64,000 nt of DNA from Acinetobacter qingfengensis (GTDB lineage: Bacteria; Pseudomonadota; Gammaproteobacteria; Pseudomonadales; Moraxellaceae): contig NZ_VXKN01000007.1 of NCBI RefSeq assembly GCF_008693185.1, forward strand, positions 1 to 64,000, in the 5' to 3' direction. The notes under the pieces were generated by a model that made no database searches, had not been told where the DNA came from, and saw nothing but the letters and a program-made list of their open reading frames with translations. The position numbers and the translations under genes were made by a program. Positions 46,284-55,902 of the stretch are shown piece after piece (the stretch's first letter is position 1; each line of letters begins with the position of its first letter).

Positions 46284-47450
46284 TTATTTGGCATGAAGTC
46301 TGAGCAAATTGGCTTTTTCTCCATCTTCAAGTACCCAGATGGCACCATCTGGTGCTTCCAATAAGCCACGAATCCGTGCTTTCATATCAATTCTTTGTAT
46401 TTCACGTGCGGGTTGCTGTTGAATATCTACGACAATAATGGCTTGTGAAGATAAGCCACCAATAATGGCTTTTCCTGTCCAGTACTCAAGCTGGTCTCCC
46501 CGATAAATCATCAGACTGGATGGTGAAATTACCGGTGTCCAACTTATTTTTGGTGCCTCAAATTCAGGTCGTGTTGCATGATCTGGAATCAATTGCCCAT
46601 TGTAATGATCACCATTGGAAACCAACGGATAGCCATAATTTTGCCCTTTTTCAATCAAATTTAATTCATCCCCCCCCTGAGGCCCCATTTCCACCACCCA
46701 AAGTTGCCCCTGCTGATCAAAATCCATCCCTAAAGGATTACGATGCCCCAAAGACCAGATTTGTGCAGCAATGCCACCTTGAGAGGCAAAAGGATTACCA
46801 TCTGCTGCTGTGCCATCATCGTTTAGACGTAAAATTTTTCCTAAATTAGATTGCATATCTTGTGCTGGATCAAATTTTTGTCGCTCGCCGGAACTGATCC
46901 ACAATTTACCTTGCTGATCAAAACGCATTCGATGTGCGTAATGCCCCTGACCTGAAGTTTTAGGCACTTGTTGCCAGACAACTTTTTGATCCAGCAATTT
47001 GGGTTTTGCCGGTAAACTTAAATCCAGTCTGGCACGAATCACTTCTGCACCATAACCACCGTTTCCACGTGTCGCATAACTTAGATAAATCCAGCCATTA
47101 TGGCTAAAATCAGGATGCAAGATCACATCACCTAAACCACCTTGTCCACCATAAGCAACACTTGGTACAGCAAAAACATCAATGCTTTGTTGGCTGAGTG
47201 GATCAAATATTTTCAATACTCCCTTACGCTCTGTAATCAATAATCGTCCATCTGGTAATTGTGTCAAAGCCCATGGCTCATCAAAACTAGCAATTTTATC
47301 TATCTGAAAATTTTGTTGAAATTTCGGGACATGGGCTTCTGTAGACGTTGCCATATCATGACTTGCTGCTTCTGGAGTCGATGTACCACAAGCTGTCAAT
47401 CCAACCAAAATGCCCGATAAGGCTAAAAATAAACATAAATTTTTCAACAT
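46284..47450 (-). CDS. PQQ-dependent soluble aldose sugar dehydrogenase, lipoprotein
   Basis: A 388-aa protein with a lipoprotein signal (LVGLTAC, cysteine about residue 21) and a six-bladed beta-propeller of the glucose/sorbosone dehydrogenase family. Signature segments are ALTQLPDGRLLITERKG, HAHRM-like YAHRMRFDQQGKLWIS, GHRNPLGMDFD and VEMGPQGGDELN. The family oxidises aldoses with PQQ and calcium in the periplasm, and the closest model is E. coli YliI. No PQQ synthesis genes are in the window. It is probably anchored to the outer membrane. Confidence 0.9.
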   Translation of the reverse strand: MLKNLCLFLALSGILVGLTACGTSTPEAASHDMATSTEAHVPKFQQNFQIDKIASFDEPWALTQLPDGRLLITERKGVLKIFDPLSQQSIDVFAVPSVAYGGQGGLGDVILHPDFSHNGWIYLSYATRGNGGYGAEVIRARLDLSLPAKPKLLDQKVVWQQVPKTSGQGHYAHRMRFDQQGKLWISSGERQKFDPAQDMQSNLGKILRLNDDGTAADGNPFASQGGIAAQIWSLGHRNPLGMDFDQQGQLWVVEMGPQGGDELNLIEKGQNYGYPLVSNGDHYNGQLIPDHATRPEFEAPKISWTPVISPSSLMIYRGDQLEYWTGKAIIGGLSSQAIIVVDIQQQPAREIQRIDMKARIRGLLEAPDGAIWVLEDGEKANLLRLHAK

Positions 47451-47618
47451 GATCCTTGCCTGTTTTTGCTGTTATTAAAATTTAGCCTACCCAATTCTGG
47501 TGACCAGATATAGCCAAGATCCATTTTGTTCTTTTCAAGATGTAAATGCTTTTGTTTTTTCTACTCGCCAAAAGATAAATGCTGCTGTATGGTATTTCCC
47601 ATAATTTTTAAGCTCAAA

Positions 47619-48530
47619 ATGTATAAAATGATCAAAAATCTTTTATTCAGTTGCATGATGTGTACTGTTACTTTTCAGGCTGCAACAACACAAGCCGAGG
47701 AAATCAAATTGCAACAGGGCGTGACCTTAGTTGGTGGACATCAAAATCAGCAATTTGAACTCAATTCAAAATTTCATGCTCAAAAATATGTTATTCAGGT
47801 ATACCAACCTAAAACACCTGCGCCTAAATCTGGTTATCCAGTGATTTATCTGTTAGATGGCAATGCAACTTTTCCCTATGCCTCAATCATGGCTCAGGCG
47901 ATCGACAACACTGCTTTTCGCTCACATAAAACACCGCCTTTGATTGTTGCCATTGCTTATCCTACTGATCAAAGTTTTGATTTAAAAGCACGTAGCTTCG
48001 ACTATACGCCGCCTTATCAGGGTAAATTAAAACAACCTGCACACCGAGGCAGTTCAGATTATACTCAAGGTGGTGCAGAACAGTTTTTTCAATTTATTCA
48101 ACAACAATTAAAACCAGCAATTGCAGCACATTATACAATTAATGCAAAACAACAAATTTTATTTGGGCATTCTTATGGGGGACTGTTTACGTTATATACT
48201 TTTTTAAATCATCCGGATTCTTTTCAATTTTATCTGGCTGCCAGTCCATCAATCTGGTGGAATGATTATGCACTTTTAAGACAATTATCAAGTATGCCAC
48301 AGCAATTCAAGCAACCAACGACTTTATGGCTATCCGTTGGAGAAACAGAAAATAGGGAAAAGCGTCAAGCCCATCCTCTGGTACAGCAGGATTCTGATAT
48401 TGCACAATTTTCCCATGATTTAATGCAACACAAAAATTTAAATGTAAAAACTTTTGAGCTTGCCAATGCCAGCCATATTGAAGCATTATTTGCTGCATTA
48501 AATCTGGTATTTAAAATTAATCAACCTTAA
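47619..48530 (+). CDS. Secreted alpha/beta-hydrolase, IroE/Fes-like esterase
   Basis: A protein of about 303 aa with a signal peptide (LLFSCMMCTVTFQAATTQAE) and an esterase fold. The nucleophile S185 lies in GHSYGG, and a catalytic histidine lies in ANASHIEALF. Segments YPVIYLLDGNATFPY and IVAIAYPTDQSFDL match the D-like putative esterase family that includes IroE, which trims enterobactin-type siderophores. A role in siderophore processing would fit the receptor-rich window but is not shown. The frame is open back to 47526, and ATGs at 47619 and 47628 give the signal peptide. Confidence 0.83.
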   Translation: MYKMIKNLLFSCMMCTVTFQAATTQAEEIKLQQGVTLVGGHQNQQFELNSKFHAQKYVIQVYQPKTPAPKSGYPVIYLLDGNATFPYASIMAQAIDNTAFRSHKTPPLIVAIAYPTDQSFDLKARSFDYTPPYQGKLKQPAHRGSSDYTQGGAEQFFQFIQQQLKPAIAAHYTINAKQQILFGHSYGGLFTLYTFLNHPDSFQFYLAASPSIWWNDYALLRQLSSMPQQFKQPTTLWLSVGETENREKRQAHPLVQQDSDIAQFSHDLMQHKNLNVKTFELANASHIEALFAALNLVFKINQP

Positions 48531-48979
48531 CGAACCCAACGAATGATATATTCTTCAATATCATCCTCTTGCACTTGAGTTTCAGAAATACAGCGTTTTG
48601 CCGCTGATTTTTTTGCTTTGATGATGCTGTTGCGATCCCCTGTCAATAAATAATGCCAGTTGGGTAATGGCTTACCTTCTGCAACTCTGCGATAAGCACA
48701 TGACGAAGGTAACCAATGAATTTGTTGTAGTAATTCCGGAGTAAGCTGGATACAGTCAGGGACATATTGGTGTCGATCAGGATAATCTGAACAAGCCGCA
48801 CTTTGGCAATCCAGTAACTTACACGCCACTTTGGTATAGGCAACTTCCTGTGTTTCATCGTCTTCCAATTTAATGAGACAACATAAACCACAACCATCAC
48901 ATAATGCTTCCCACTCTGCATGTGTCAGGGCATCAATCGAGTAATGTTGCCAAAATTGCGGGCGTAAATCAGAATCCAT
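48527..48979 (-). CDS. YcgN-family cysteine-cluster protein
   Basis: A 150-aa protein of the UPF0260/YcgN family, function unknown. The conserved cysteines are C27, C30, C33 and C34 in CDGCGLCC, then C53, C58 and C63, and C76, a pattern that suggests metal or Fe-S binding. ATG 48979 is chosen because upstream residues do not fit the family, whose E. coli member has about 150 aa. Its stop codon overlaps the stop of the convergent esterase gene. Confidence 0.92.
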   Translation of the reverse strand: MDSDLRPQFWQHYSIDALTHAEWEALCDGCGLCCLIKLEDDETQEVAYTKVACKLLDCQSAACSDYPDRHQYVPDCIQLTPELLQQIHWLPSSCAYRRVAEGKPLPNWHYLLTGDRNSIIKAKKSAAKRCISETQVQEDDIEEYIIRWVR

Positions 48980-49177
48980 AACGAATAGATAAAACCGAAG
49001 ATAAGCTATTTTAACAGCATAAATAACAGGATCCGCAGCTTTTTCTGCATTGCAGTGATACACATTTGGCATAAACCCTACAAAAACTGTGCTTAAATTC
49101 ACAAAATATTTACACTATAGGCTCAATTTTATGATTACCATGAGCAAATAATAAACAAATATATTGAGGAGAATATT

Positions 49178-49333
49178 ATGTTTCGTTGGGCAATTATTTT
49201 TGCAGTGATTGCATTAATTGCAAGTTTTCTGGGTTTTGGTGGCGTTGCAGGGCTTTCAAAAGACTTTGCCGTGATCTTCCTTGTGGTTGCTGTCATTTTG
49301 TTTGTGATCGGCTTCCTATCTAGAGGTAAATAG
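49178..49333 (+). CDS. Small DUF1328 membrane protein (YtjA-like)
   Basis: A 51-aa protein with two hydrophobic segments, [20 protein letters not shown] and, after a GLSKD turn, [17 protein letters not shown], ending SRGK. This is the DUF1328/YtjA pattern, in which small inner-membrane proteins of unknown role respond to stress in some species. A TTGAGGAG ribosome site precedes the ATG. A terminator follows at 49409. Confidence 0.9.
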   Translation: MFRWAIIFAVIALIASFLGFGGVAGLSKDFAVIFLVVAVILFVIGFLSRGK

Positions 49334-49408
49334 TTGCTTGAAATAGTATTAGGTTGTGAAGCAGTTTTCTCAGCTTCCAGCCATAATATTTTGTGCAAAA
49401 AATTATAC

Positions 49409-49434
49409 AAAAGGCAATCCTATGATTGCCTTTT
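49409..49434 (+). terminator. Intrinsic terminator after the DUF1328 gene
   Basis: An 11-bp stem AAAAGGCAATC / GATTGCCTTTT with a 4-nt loop and a T-run in the right arm. It is symmetric and may also work from the other side. Confidence 0.85.
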
Positions 49435-49488
49435 GTCATATTTATTCGCTATAACCAATAGACTTAATGAAATAAAGGATATGATGAT

Positions 49489-50226
49489 ATGACTCAGCTC
49501 ATTCAAACCAAGGAAATTCAATACAAGGACAGTACCGGTCAAACCTTGATTGGCTATCTGGCTTATCCTGAAAATACTTCTCAGGCACCCGGTATACTGG
49601 TATGTCCTGAATGGTGGGGGCGTAATGATTATATCGAACGTCGTGCTCGCGAACTTGCCGAACAAGGCTATGTGGCACTGGCGATTGATATGTATGGCGA
49701 TAAAAAACTTGCGGTAGATGCAGATACTGCAGGCAAATATATGATGTCAACATTTGAAAATCCTGCCACGATCGTTGATCGTGCAACTGCAGCTTATCAA
49801 ACATTAGTTGCTCAAAATAATGTAAATGCCGATAAGGTTGCTGCCATCGGTTTCTGTTACGGTGGGAAAGTAGCATTAGATTTGGCGCGGTCCGGTGCCA
49901 ATTTAAAAGTTGTAGCAACTTTTCATGCCAATTTAAGTGCTCAACAACCGGCGCAGGCAGGGAAATTTACCGCAGAAGTTCTTGTCGCTCATGGTGCAGA
50001 TGACAGTATGGTTTCTCTAAATGATGTCGAAAATTTTAAACAGGAAATGACTGCAGCCCAGGTTAAATATTCTGTAGATATTTATCCAAACACTAAACAT
50101 GGTTTTACCAATCCTGTAGCGGATGAAAAAGCAGCAAAATACGGGACAGACCTTGCATATAATCCCGAATCAGAAAAACAAGCCATTGCAAAATTATACG
50201 ACTTGCTTAAGCGTACGTTTGCCTGA
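49489..50226 (+). CDS. Dienelactone hydrolase family protein
   Basis: A 245-aa alpha/beta-hydrolase of the dienelactone hydrolase family, which opens lactones in aromatic-ring breakdown. The nucleophile is cysteine C123 in IGFCYGGK, with the acid/histidine residues in HGADDSM and NTKHGFTNP. The N-terminus TKEIQYKDSTGQTLIGYLAYP is typical. There are no aromatic catabolic genes nearby, so a general hydrolase role is as likely as a specific lactone. Confidence 0.9.
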   Translation: MTQLIQTKEIQYKDSTGQTLIGYLAYPENTSQAPGILVCPEWWGRNDYIERRARELAEQGYVALAIDMYGDKKLAVDADTAGKYMMSTFENPATIVDRATAAYQTLVAQNNVNADKVAAIGFCYGGKVALDLARSGANLKVVATFHANLSAQQPAQAGKFTAEVLVAHGADDSMVSLNDVENFKQEMTAAQVKYSVDIYPNTKHGFTNPVADEKAAKYGTDLAYNPESEKQAIAKLYDLLKRTFA

Positions 50227-50244
50227 CTTAACCTCAACACATTT

Positions 50245-50268
50245 AGACCGGAAGCACTATTCCGGTCT
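50245..50268. terminator. Hairpin between convergent dienelactone hydrolase and DUF924 genes
   Basis: A 9-bp GC-rich stem AGACCGGAA / TTCCGGTCT with a 6-nt loop lies 18 bp after the hydrolase stop and 4 bp before the DUF924 stop on the other strand. There is no long T-run on either side, so it may be a partial terminator. Confidence 0.65.
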
Positions 50269-50272
50269 TGTG

Positions 50273-50812
50273 CTAAAAATGGCTATTGGGCTGGGTTAAA
50301 AATTCCTGTTCTTCAGTCGTTGAAATTCGCCCTAAAATATCATTACGATGCGGATAACGTCCAAAACGATCAATAATTCGCTGATGTTTTTTTTCAAAAT
50401 CTAGTGTGAGTTGATCTCCCAAACGCTGAAATAATTGCAAAGCAATATCATGAATGTAGCCTGACTCACTATGCATAAATGGCATATATAAAAATTTGCG
50501 CTGTACAGGATCAAGCTGCTGATCGAGTTTTAGGGAAATCGCTTCCTGCGCCAGTGCCAATGCCATCGAATCCTGTGCAAACGCTTGTGGCTGTTCACGA
50601 AATAAATTACGTGAGAACTGATCAAGAATAATAATCTCTGCCAGACGACCTTCCGGTGTCACACGCCATGACCATAATTCACCCTGCTTTGCACGATGAT
50701 GAATCGTCATAAAATGTGTGACAATTTTCTGATCAAATTCACCAGATTTTTCAAACCAGAAGGGCTGATTCTCTGCTGCAAACCAAAAATTCAAAACAAA
50801 TGCTGCATCCAT
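50273..50812 (-). CDS. DUF924 family protein
   Basis: A 179-aa all-helical protein of the DUF924 family (TPR-like fold, function unknown). Typical segments are VLNFWFAAENQPFWFEKS at the N-terminus, EGRLAEIIILDQFSRNLFR and FLYMPFMHSES. It is convergent with the dienelactone hydrolase gene and has no operon partner. Confidence 0.9.
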   Translation of the reverse strand: MDAAFVLNFWFAAENQPFWFEKSGEFDQKIVTHFMTIHHRAKQGELWSWRVTPEGRLAEIIILDQFSRNLFREQPQAFAQDSMALALAQEAISLKLDQQLDPVQRKFLYMPFMHSESGYIHDIALQLFQRLGDQLTLDFEKKHQRIIDRFGRYPHRNDILGRISTTEEQEFLTQPNSHF

Positions 50813-50991
50813 AAATTTCTCTGCCTTATTTTTAATTAATTGTATAAAATCACATAATTCTAATGTGTGATCACATGGGTTTGTGTTAAAACACTGTCTG
50901 ATTTATGCATGATCCAAGCAATACTTGTATCATATATAAATTATTGCTGTTGTTTATAACAGCAAATCAATAACGGATTGAGCAACTTTAT

Positions 50992-52581
50992 ATGACAGAA
51001 TCTTTGAATGCCTCTTCTATTGTTCCTACCTGGTTAACACCAAACCACTTACAGGGAATGTTACGTGGGATAGAACGTGAAAGCCTCCGCATGCAATCCA
51101 ACGGTTTTCTGTCACAACAGCCACATCCAAAAACTTTAGGTGCTGCACTGACCCATCCATTTATTACGACAGATTATTCTGAAGCATTAATGGAATTCAT
51201 TACACCACCACAACCCGATATCGCTAAGGCACTGGAATTTCTGGAAAATATCCATGCTTACGCCGCAAAACATTTACCAGAAGGCGAATCACTGTGGCCT
51301 TTATCCATGCCGTGTATGCTAGATGAACAGGAAGAAAATATTCCTCTGGCACAATATGGCCATTCTAATATTGGTCGTTTTAAAACCTTATATCGCAGGG
51401 GTTTAGGTGTACGTTATGGTCGCAGAATGCAGACCATTTCAGGTGTACATTATAATCTTTCTTTTCCGGATCAACTGTTTGCCTCATTACAACAACAAGA
51501 ACAAAATCCATTATTAAAAAAACTGAATTTACAGGATTATCGCAGCCACCGTTATTTTGGACTCATTCGTAATTTTCTCCGCTTAATCCCGATGGTCATG
51601 TATTTATTAGGTGCTAGTCCAACAGTTTGCCGTTGTTTTGTGACAGGCCGAAAACACCAATTACAACCTTTGGTTGGCGGTACACTTTATTTACCAGATG
51701 CGACTGCTTTGCGTATGGGACGTTTGGGTTATCAAAACTCGGCCCAACGCCAACTCGGGATTCATTACAATCATTTACCGGATTATCTGACTGGAATGCG
51801 TAAAGCCATTCGCACCCCTTATCCGGCTTTTCAGTCTTTGGGATTGAATGATGCTAATGGTGAACCTATTCAGATCAACGATCATGTTCTACAAATTGAA
51901 AATGAATATTACAGTTTGATTCGTCCAAAGCAGACACCGCAAGGGCAAGAAACACCTTCTCAGGCACTTGAAGCACGTGGTGTTGCCTATGTTGAATTAC
52001 GTGCAGTCGATGTAAATCCATTTAGTCCAATTGGTATAAATACAGATAGTGCTGCATTTCTGGAAATTTTGGCATTATATTGTTTACTTGATGAAAGTCC
52101 GAAAATTACCGAAAATGAACAAGATTTACTGGATAAGAATCAGGCAATCACTGTCACCAATGGTCGTGATCCACAACTAGAGCTGCATACTCTTTCTGGT
52201 ACGGTCAAATTACAACAATGGATGCGACAACACTTTGCACAAATGCAAGGTTTGGCAGAATTACTGGATCAGAATGAACATGATCAGATTTATCAAAATG
52301 CATTCAGGTGTATGCAACAACGTTGTGATGATGTGTCACAAACACTTTCATCACAAATACTGGACCAAACTAAAGCCAGCTCAGGTACATGGAGTTTTGG
52401 TGCCAATACTGCCAAACAACATCAGACCCATTACCAGCAATACGCCTTGTCTGACCAGCTAGAACAATACTTTAATGAGGTTGCGCTACAATCGATCACA
52501 CAGCAACAACATCTCGAATCGCAACCACAACCAGACTTTTGCGACTACATCAAACCTTACCGTAATCTGCTGGAGAATTAA
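50992..52581 (+). CDS. gshA: Glutamate-cysteine ligase
   Basis: Forms gamma-glutamylcysteine, the first step of glutathione synthesis. The 529-aa protein is of the proteobacterial GshA type, with MLRGIERESLRM, HPFITTDYSEALMEFITPP, NIGRFKTLYRRGLG, SGVHYNLSFP and AYVELRAVDVNPF. A small hairpin TTGCTGTT / AACAGCAA (50944-50965) lies in the leader and could affect expression. The next gene, dsbB, starts 3 bp after the stop, so the two thiol-redox genes are co-transcribed. Confidence 0.96.
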   Translation: MTESLNASSIVPTWLTPNHLQGMLRGIERESLRMQSNGFLSQQPHPKTLGAALTHPFITTDYSEALMEFITPPQPDIAKALEFLENIHAYAAKHLPEGESLWPLSMPCMLDEQEENIPLAQYGHSNIGRFKTLYRRGLGVRYGRRMQTISGVHYNLSFPDQLFASLQQQEQNPLLKKLNLQDYRSHRYFGLIRNFLRLIPMVMYLLGASPTVCRCFVTGRKHQLQPLVGGTLYLPDATALRMGRLGYQNSAQRQLGIHYNHLPDYLTGMRKAIRTPYPAFQSLGLNDANGEPIQINDHVLQIENEYYSLIRPKQTPQGQETPSQALEARGVAYVELRAVDVNPFSPIGINTDSAAFLEILALYCLLDESPKITENEQDLLDKNQAITVTNGRDPQLELHTLSGTVKLQQWMRQHFAQMQGLAELLDQNEHDQIYQNAFRCMQQRCDDVSQTLSSQILDQTKASSGTWSFGANTAKQHQTHYQQYALSDQLEQYFNEVALQSITQQQHLESQPQPDFCDYIKPYRNLLEN

Positions 52582-52584
52582 CTT

Positions 52585-53076
52585 ATGCGGCCAAGCTATC
52601 GTATCGTAAATACCTTACTCGTCCTGATCAGCTTTATTGGAATTGGTTTTGCACTTTATCTGGAGCATGTTAAAGGCTTAAATCCTTGTCCTTTATGTAT
52701 CTTTCAGCGTGTAGGTCTATTGGCAATGGGCTTTTTTGCATTGATCGCACTAATTCATCATCCACGCCAACGCTGGTTACGCCGTTTTTATAGTTTACTC
52801 AGTACATTGGCAATTGGCTGGTCTGTTGCTGTTGCTGCCCGTCAAGTTTGGATTCAACATCTGCCACCAGATCAGGTACCTTCTTGTGGTCCGGGTCTAA
52901 ACTATTTAATGGATGCTCTGCCATTTCAATCGGTTGTGAAAGAAGTATTATCAGGTTCTGGCGAATGTGCGGTGATTGACTGGACATTTCTCGGACAATC
53001 GTTAGCTGTCTGGTCACTGGTATTTTTTACCTTCCTGCTTATCCTGAATCTCTGGCAACTATTACGTCGATCATAA
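52585..53076 (+). CDS. dsbB: Disulfide bond formation protein B
   Basis: An inner-membrane protein that reoxidises DsbA by passing electrons to quinone. The 163-aa protein has four hydrophobic helices. The first periplasmic pair is C35/C38 in CPLC, and the second pair is C101 and C128 in the PSCGPGLNY to GSGECAV loop. It is coupled to gshA with 3 bp between them. No dsbA is nearby. Confidence 0.95.
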   Translation: MRPSYRIVNTLLVLISFIGIGFALYLEHVKGLNPCPLCIFQRVGLLAMGFFALIALIHHPRQRWLRRFYSLLSTLAIGWSVAVAARQVWIQHLPPDQVPSCGPGLNYLMDALPFQSVVKEVLSGSGECAVIDWTFLGQSLAVWSLVFFTFLLILNLWQLLRRS

Positions 53077-53141
53077 TAATGTAATGATAGCTTTTTATCC
53101 AAACTGAATGCTCAGTAAAGTACTAGAGAGAAAATCATCAG

Positions 53142-53801
53142 ATGGCAGACATTGAAACCCTACAACAGATTGCTGCACAATTAAGACAACCACAAGGGGA
53201 AAAAGGGTTGGAAATGGCTGCCATGATGCATCAAAGCAATTGGCCCATGACAAAACATTGCATTGATTTATTGCAACTTGATGCAAAACAGCACATCCTT
53301 GAATTAGGACATGGCAATGCTGCACATCTGGATTATTTACTGAAACAGCAAGCACATTTGTATTATGAAGGACTAGAAATTTCCGAATTAATGTATGAAG
53401 AAGCGCAGCATCTTAATCATACTGCCATCATGAAACAACAAGCGCATTTCCAATGCTATGACGGCTTCACACTACCTTTTACTAGCGCTACTTTTGATCG
53501 TATTTTTAGTGTCAATAGTATTTATTTCTGGCAGCAGCCTAAAGCTTTTTTGCAGGCATTGGGAGATCTGCTTAAACCACAAGGATTGATCAACCTGACC
53601 TTTGCCGATAAAACTTTTATGCAAACTCTGCCATTTACTCAGTTTAATTTTGAATTATACGATCTTGAGCAACTCCAGACCCTCGCGGAAAGTAGCAATT
53701 TATTTATACAACAACATACCGCGGCACAGGATCAGGTCAAAAGTAAAGCTGGCGATTGGGTAAACCGTCATTTTCTCACCGTGACACTCTACAAAAAATA
53801 A
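53142..53801 (+). CDS. Class I SAM-dependent methyltransferase
   Basis: A 219-aa methyltransferase with the SAM-binding glycine-rich motif ILELGHGNAAHLDYLL (about 49-64), the acidic motif YEGLEISELM, and the FDRIFSVNSIYFWQQP segment (motif IV region). It is of the Methyltransf_11/25 type, with an unknown substrate. It follows dsbB by 65 bp on the same strand and may be part of the same transcript. Confidence 0.88.
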   Translation: MADIETLQQIAAQLRQPQGEKGLEMAAMMHQSNWPMTKHCIDLLQLDAKQHILELGHGNAAHLDYLLKQQAHLYYEGLEISELMYEEAQHLNHTAIMKQQAHFQCYDGFTLPFTSATFDRIFSVNSIYFWQQPKAFLQALGDLLKPQGLINLTFADKTFMQTLPFTQFNFELYDLEQLQTLAESSNLFIQQHTAAQDQVKSKAGDWVNRHFLTVTLYKK

Positions 53802-53927
53802 GCCGATCAATGCATGATCGATCTACAAAAACTACATACATTTTTCACGAATTGGCGTTATGCTGAAAGTCTGTGTTCATCCAACCAAGCAGACAATATA
53901 AAAATAGATCAAACGGGGAGAAATTCC

Positions 53928-54488
53928 ATGAATAACATCGTAATAAGCCTTTTGCTTTGTAGTACGGTTGTATTCACTGGCTGTGCAACTACACAACAAC
54001 CCAAAACTTTCGATCAACTGGGGCATTACCAGATTATTCCGCTTAATGATTCCACCGCACGAATCAGTTTTAAAGCAGATAACAATAGATCCTATGGTTC
54101 TGCCGAGGAAATTACGTTACTTAAATCGGCTCAGATTACAGTCCAACAAGGTTTTGATTTTTTTAAAGTTTTGAATGATCCAAGTAATCAATTAAATCAG
54201 CAACAACCTCGTCGTGTTGTGGTATATCCAAATCGACCACTGCATCCTTATGTCGGACCTTACGGTCGGTTTTATGGTCCATTCTGGGACGATCCATTTT
54301 ATGATATGCCTTATAGCGTTGATGTCGATCCTGTAGAAGTTTCATATAGTATTCAAATGTTTAAAAAAGCCCAGGCACCTGCCGATGCTTTTGATGCGCA
54401 TCGTATTCTACAAAGCTTAGGCACAAAATATGGACTTCGCCCTGATGGAAGTGTCATTATTCCTCAACCCATCAATAAAACGCCATAA
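53928..54488 (+). CDS. Conserved lipoprotein, DUF-type
   Basis: A 186-aa lipoprotein with signal peptide and lipobox FTGC (C19). ATG 53928 has GGGGAG upstream and is preferred to the longer frame from 53814. The mature part has a proline-, tyrosine- and glycine-rich central segment (PNRPLHPYVGPYGRFYGPFW) followed by YSVDVDPVEVSYSIQMFKK. It resembles the CC0125/CC1285-type lipoproteins, though that resemblance is by memory. Function unknown. It is 8 bp upstream of the DUF445 gene. Confidence 0.75.
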   Translation: MNNIVISLLLCSTVVFTGCATTQQPKTFDQLGHYQIIPLNDSTARISFKADNNRSYGSAEEITLLKSAQITVQQGFDFFKVLNDPSNQLNQQQPRRVVVYPNRPLHPYVGPYGRFYGPFWDDPFYDMPYSVDVDPVEVSYSIQMFKKAQAPADAFDAHRILQSLGTKYGLRPDGSVIIPQPINKTP

Positions 54489-54496
54489 ACTGCTCT

Positions 54497-55798
54497 ATGT
54501 CTACTGATACAGAAATTTCCAGTCTGCAACACTCCAAACGCCTTGCTGGGATTGCTCTTGCAATTGCCGCAGGTTGTTGGATTGCCTTAATGGTTCTGGC
54601 CAAAATTTTTCCACAATATAGCTGGCTTATTCATATTCTCATGCTTTCGGCTGAAGCGGGTGTGGTTGGCGGATTAGCCGATTGGTATGCCATTACTGTA
54701 CTATTTCGCAACCCCTTTGGAAAATTTCCACTTCCCAAACTTCTACGGGATCACACCGAAATTATTCCACGTAACAAAGCACGTATTGCTGAGTCCATGG
54801 GTCGTTTTGTTCAGGAAAATTTTCTTTCACCAACTGTAGTACAAAACACTCTAGCCAAAACAGACATTAGTCTGGCTGCCGGAAACTGGCTAAGACAACC
54901 TGAAAATAGTCAGAAAATCGTTGAAGTGATTCAATTTGGTGTTCCCAAGTTTTTTGAATTTTTTGGTCAACAGCAGATCAGCCAATTTATTCAGGATAAT
55001 AGTGTTCAATGGGTCAAAAATACTCGAATCAACCGTCTGGCCAGTGAAATGCTGCGTGCCATTCTGGACAATGATTTTCATCAGGATGTATTACAACGTG
55101 GATTGGATGCAGCACATCACTGGCTACAGACCCACCCTCACGAAACAGAACAATTAACCAAACGTTTATTTGAAGAAATGGGCGTAGCCAAGCTGGCCAA
55201 AGGCGTCAGTTTTTTGGGAATTGATGTACAGCAACGCAGTATTAAGGCCTTTATTAAAAAGATTGAACAAATGTTAGCGGATCCAGACCATCCATGGCGT
55301 CAACATATTGAAGATTATGGTCGTGAGCTTATGCACGACTTAATGCATGATGGCAGCAAGGCCAGTCTACGTCTTAATCAAACCAAAGATGCTTTTCTGG
55401 AAAGCCCACAACTTTTAAATTTTATTAGTAGTGCAGTGACGATTTTATGTCAGGCGATCACCAAGGATTTACAACGCAATGACTCGGGACTTGCCACCAA
55501 TTTACGTGCAGTCATCATGCAGGTCGGTGAGAGTATTCGTGACAATATCGAAGTACGGGAAGTATTTAATCAGCGTTTTTCAGGGATTGCGACACAATTG
55601 AGTGCGCAATATAGCGATAAGGTAATTCGTTTTATCAGCCAGCAAATACATGCATGGGACTCCAGAGAAATGATTGCCAAAATTGAAAATGAGGTTGGTG
55701 GTGATCTGCACATGATTCGAGTCAATGGTGTTGTGGTCGGTGGATTTATCGGTTTATTGCTGGGAATTTTTCGTGCCGGATTCGATTATTTATTTTGA
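54497..55798 (+). CDS. DUF445 membrane protein (YjiN-like)
   Basis: A 433-aa protein with an N-terminal transmembrane pair (LAGIALAIAAGCWIALMVLA and the AEAGVVGGLADWYAITVLFRNP signature of DUF445), a long soluble helical middle, and a C-terminal membrane segment GVVVGGFIGLLLGIFRAG. E. coli YjiN is a family model, function unknown. It is in tandem with the lipoprotein gene upstream, 8 bp apart. Confidence 0.92.
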   Translation: MSTDTEISSLQHSKRLAGIALAIAAGCWIALMVLAKIFPQYSWLIHILMLSAEAGVVGGLADWYAITVLFRNPFGKFPLPKLLRDHTEIIPRNKARIAESMGRFVQENFLSPTVVQNTLAKTDISLAAGNWLRQPENSQKIVEVIQFGVPKFFEFFGQQQISQFIQDNSVQWVKNTRINRLASEMLRAILDNDFHQDVLQRGLDAAHHWLQTHPHETEQLTKRLFEEMGVAKLAKGVSFLGIDVQQRSIKAFIKKIEQMLADPDHPWRQHIEDYGRELMHDLMHDGSKASLRLNQTKDAFLESPQLLNFISSAVTILCQAITKDLQRNDSGLATNLRAVIMQVGESIRDNIEVREVFNQRFSGIATQLSAQYSDKVIRFISQQIHAWDSREMIAKIENEVGGDLHMIRVNGVVVGGFIGLLLGIFRAGFDYLF

Positions 55799-55902
55799 AA
55801 AATAGTGTAGAAACCAAATGGGTCTTTGCTTAAATCCTCACTTGTATTTTATGACAGTGCAGTCCATGATAATGCCTTTTTGATCAGCACAGATAAATTG
55901 CC

